Below, one piece after another: positions 63,381 through 64,000 of a DNA stretch of 64,000 nucleotides. The DNA is from JBBQRS01 sp038214535 (GTDB lineage Bacteria; Chloroflexota; Anaerolineae; CG2-30-64-16). The notes below the pieces were generated by a model. It saw only the letters and a list, made by a program, of their open reading frames with translations, had not been told where the DNA came from and did not search any database. The DNA is taken from contig JBBQRS010000003.1 of the NCBI GenBank assembly GCA_038214535.1, positions 30,245 to 94,244 of the forward strand, in the 5' to 3' direction. Position numbers and translations under genes: made by a program. The first letter of the stretch is position 1. Each line of letters begins with the position of its first letter.

Positions 63381-64000
63381 GCGACCTTCCCCTTATCGTT
63401 CCGGCAGGTTGTGGCGCGCCATGCCGTCAGGATCGCTTCCAGCAGCGTATCATCTGTATCGGGCAACACGGTGCGGGGATCGAGGAGCAGCCGGTCGGCC
63501 ACGATGCGCGCCACAACCGGCGGCGCCCCACCGCGCAGGGCGTTCGCCAGCGCGTCGGGGCAGGCCGAGGGTATCGCGAGCGCCCACGTGGGCAGCTCTT
63601 CGCCCGGCAGCGAACCGCCGCCCACCGTCGAATGCGCCGCGACGACCTCGCCGGGGACGCCGTGACGCGCCAGAGACGCCTGCCACGCGGCGGCGCGCCG
63701 TGAGAGTTCTGCCGGCGGCGCGGCAATCATCTGCCACACGGGCACTTCTGTTTCGGCCTCGCCGCGGACGTAGTGCAACAACGTGGCTTGCAGCGCGGCC
63801 AGGGTGCTCTTGTCCACGCGCAGCGCGCGCGTCAGCGGGTGTCGCCGGAGTTGCGCGATCCACTCCGCTTTGCCGGTGATGATGCCCGCCTGCGGCCCGC
63901 CCAACAGCTTGTCGCCGCTGAACGTCACCAGATCGGCCCCGGCGGCCAGGCTCTCCTGCACCATCGGCTCTGCGGCTAACCCGTAGCGCGCCGTGTCGAG
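63377..64000 (-). CDS. selA: L-seryl-tRNA(Sec) selenium transferase SelA, 5'-truncated
   Basis: The C-terminal 207 residues of a PLP enzyme; the gene enters from beyond the right edge and is open through 64000. Seen: LDTARYGLAAEPMVQESLAAG read to the edge, then the PLP-lysine motif VTFSGDKLLGGPQAGII and HPLTRALRVDKSTLAALQAT, both typical of SelA, which converts Ser-tRNA(Sec) to Sec-tRNA(Sec). Its stop overlaps the start of the aconitase-X small-subunit gene. SelA-like paralogues without selenium function exist, and selB, selC and selD are not in view, so selenocysteine use is likely but not proved. Confidence 0.85.
   Translation of the reverse strand, partial: LDTARYGLAAEPMVQESLAAGADLVTFSGDKLLGGPQAGIITGKAEWIAQLRRHPLTRALRVDKSTLAALQATLLHYVRGEAETEVPVWQMIAAPPAELSRRAAAWQASLARHGVPGEVVAAHSTVGGGSLPGEELPTWALAIPSACPDALANALRGGAPPVVARIVADRLLLDPRTVLPDTDDTLLEAILTAWRATTCRNDKGKVA

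Overview
The window is high-GC bacterial DNA with gene content typical of Chloroflexota. Evidence for this: lipoproteins with Thr/Pro-rich or Val/Glu-rich spacers, two NADH dehydrogenase (complex I) gene sets, an LPxTG-tailed surface protein, an isopentenyl phosphate kinase, and short dispersed hairpin repeats. The phylum assignment is an inference from gene content; the class cannot be fixed. No rRNA, tRNA, CRISPR array or insertion sequence was recognised.

Layout. (1) 1-9.6 kb, minus strand: a complex I set holding only the membrane-arm subunits nuoA-H-J-K-L-M-N, then a small membrane protein with a zinc ribbon and a 3'-truncated murE. (2) 10-24.7 kb, plus strand, diverging from the first set: a complete complex I operon nuoA-B-CD-EF-G-H-I-J-K-L-M-N, with nuoC/D and nuoE/F each fused, closed by a clear terminator. 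(3) 24.9-31.5 kb: a helix-hairpin-helix protein, a DEDDh exonuclease, a protein with a nucleotidyltransferase-like motif, and a 1186-residue fusion of two oligopeptide-type ABC permeases with an M28-like peptidase domain. (4) 31.6-41.8 kb, minus strand: an oligopeptide-type ABC importer locus (two ATPases, two permeases, three substrate-binding lipoproteins) behind a strong promoter. (5) 42-45.8 kb: a DUF4397 protein with an LPTTG tail; diverging from it, an aconitase-X large subunit followed by a B12-binding mutase subunit and the MeaB GTPase. (6) 45.9-52.1 kb, plus strand: lipid kinase, Ca2+/H+ antiporter, xseA, xseB and a TPR lytic transglycosylase. (7) 52.3-64 kb, minus strand: a DUF3048 lipoprotein, a PMT-type glycosyltransferase, FecR, TPR, AEC transporter, HEAT-repeat and zinc-ribbon/LysM proteins, a site-2 protease, isopentenyl phosphate kinase, the aconitase-X small subunit and a 5'-truncated selA.

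How the genes may work together. The most striking combination is isopentenyl phosphate kinase, overlapped by the small subunit of an aconitase-X type dehydratase, with a matching large subunit 18 kb away. In archaea these are two steps of the modified mevalonate pathway (phosphomevalonate dehydratase and isopentenyl phosphate kinase), so this bacterium may run an archaeal-type route to isoprenoids. The second is the duplicated complex I membrane arm, whose gene order equals the standard one with every peripheral-arm gene removed; it may share the peripheral arm made by the divergent operon. The third is the permease-permease-peptidase fusion beside a conventional peptide importer, in which several zinc-ligand positions of the peptidase look lost.
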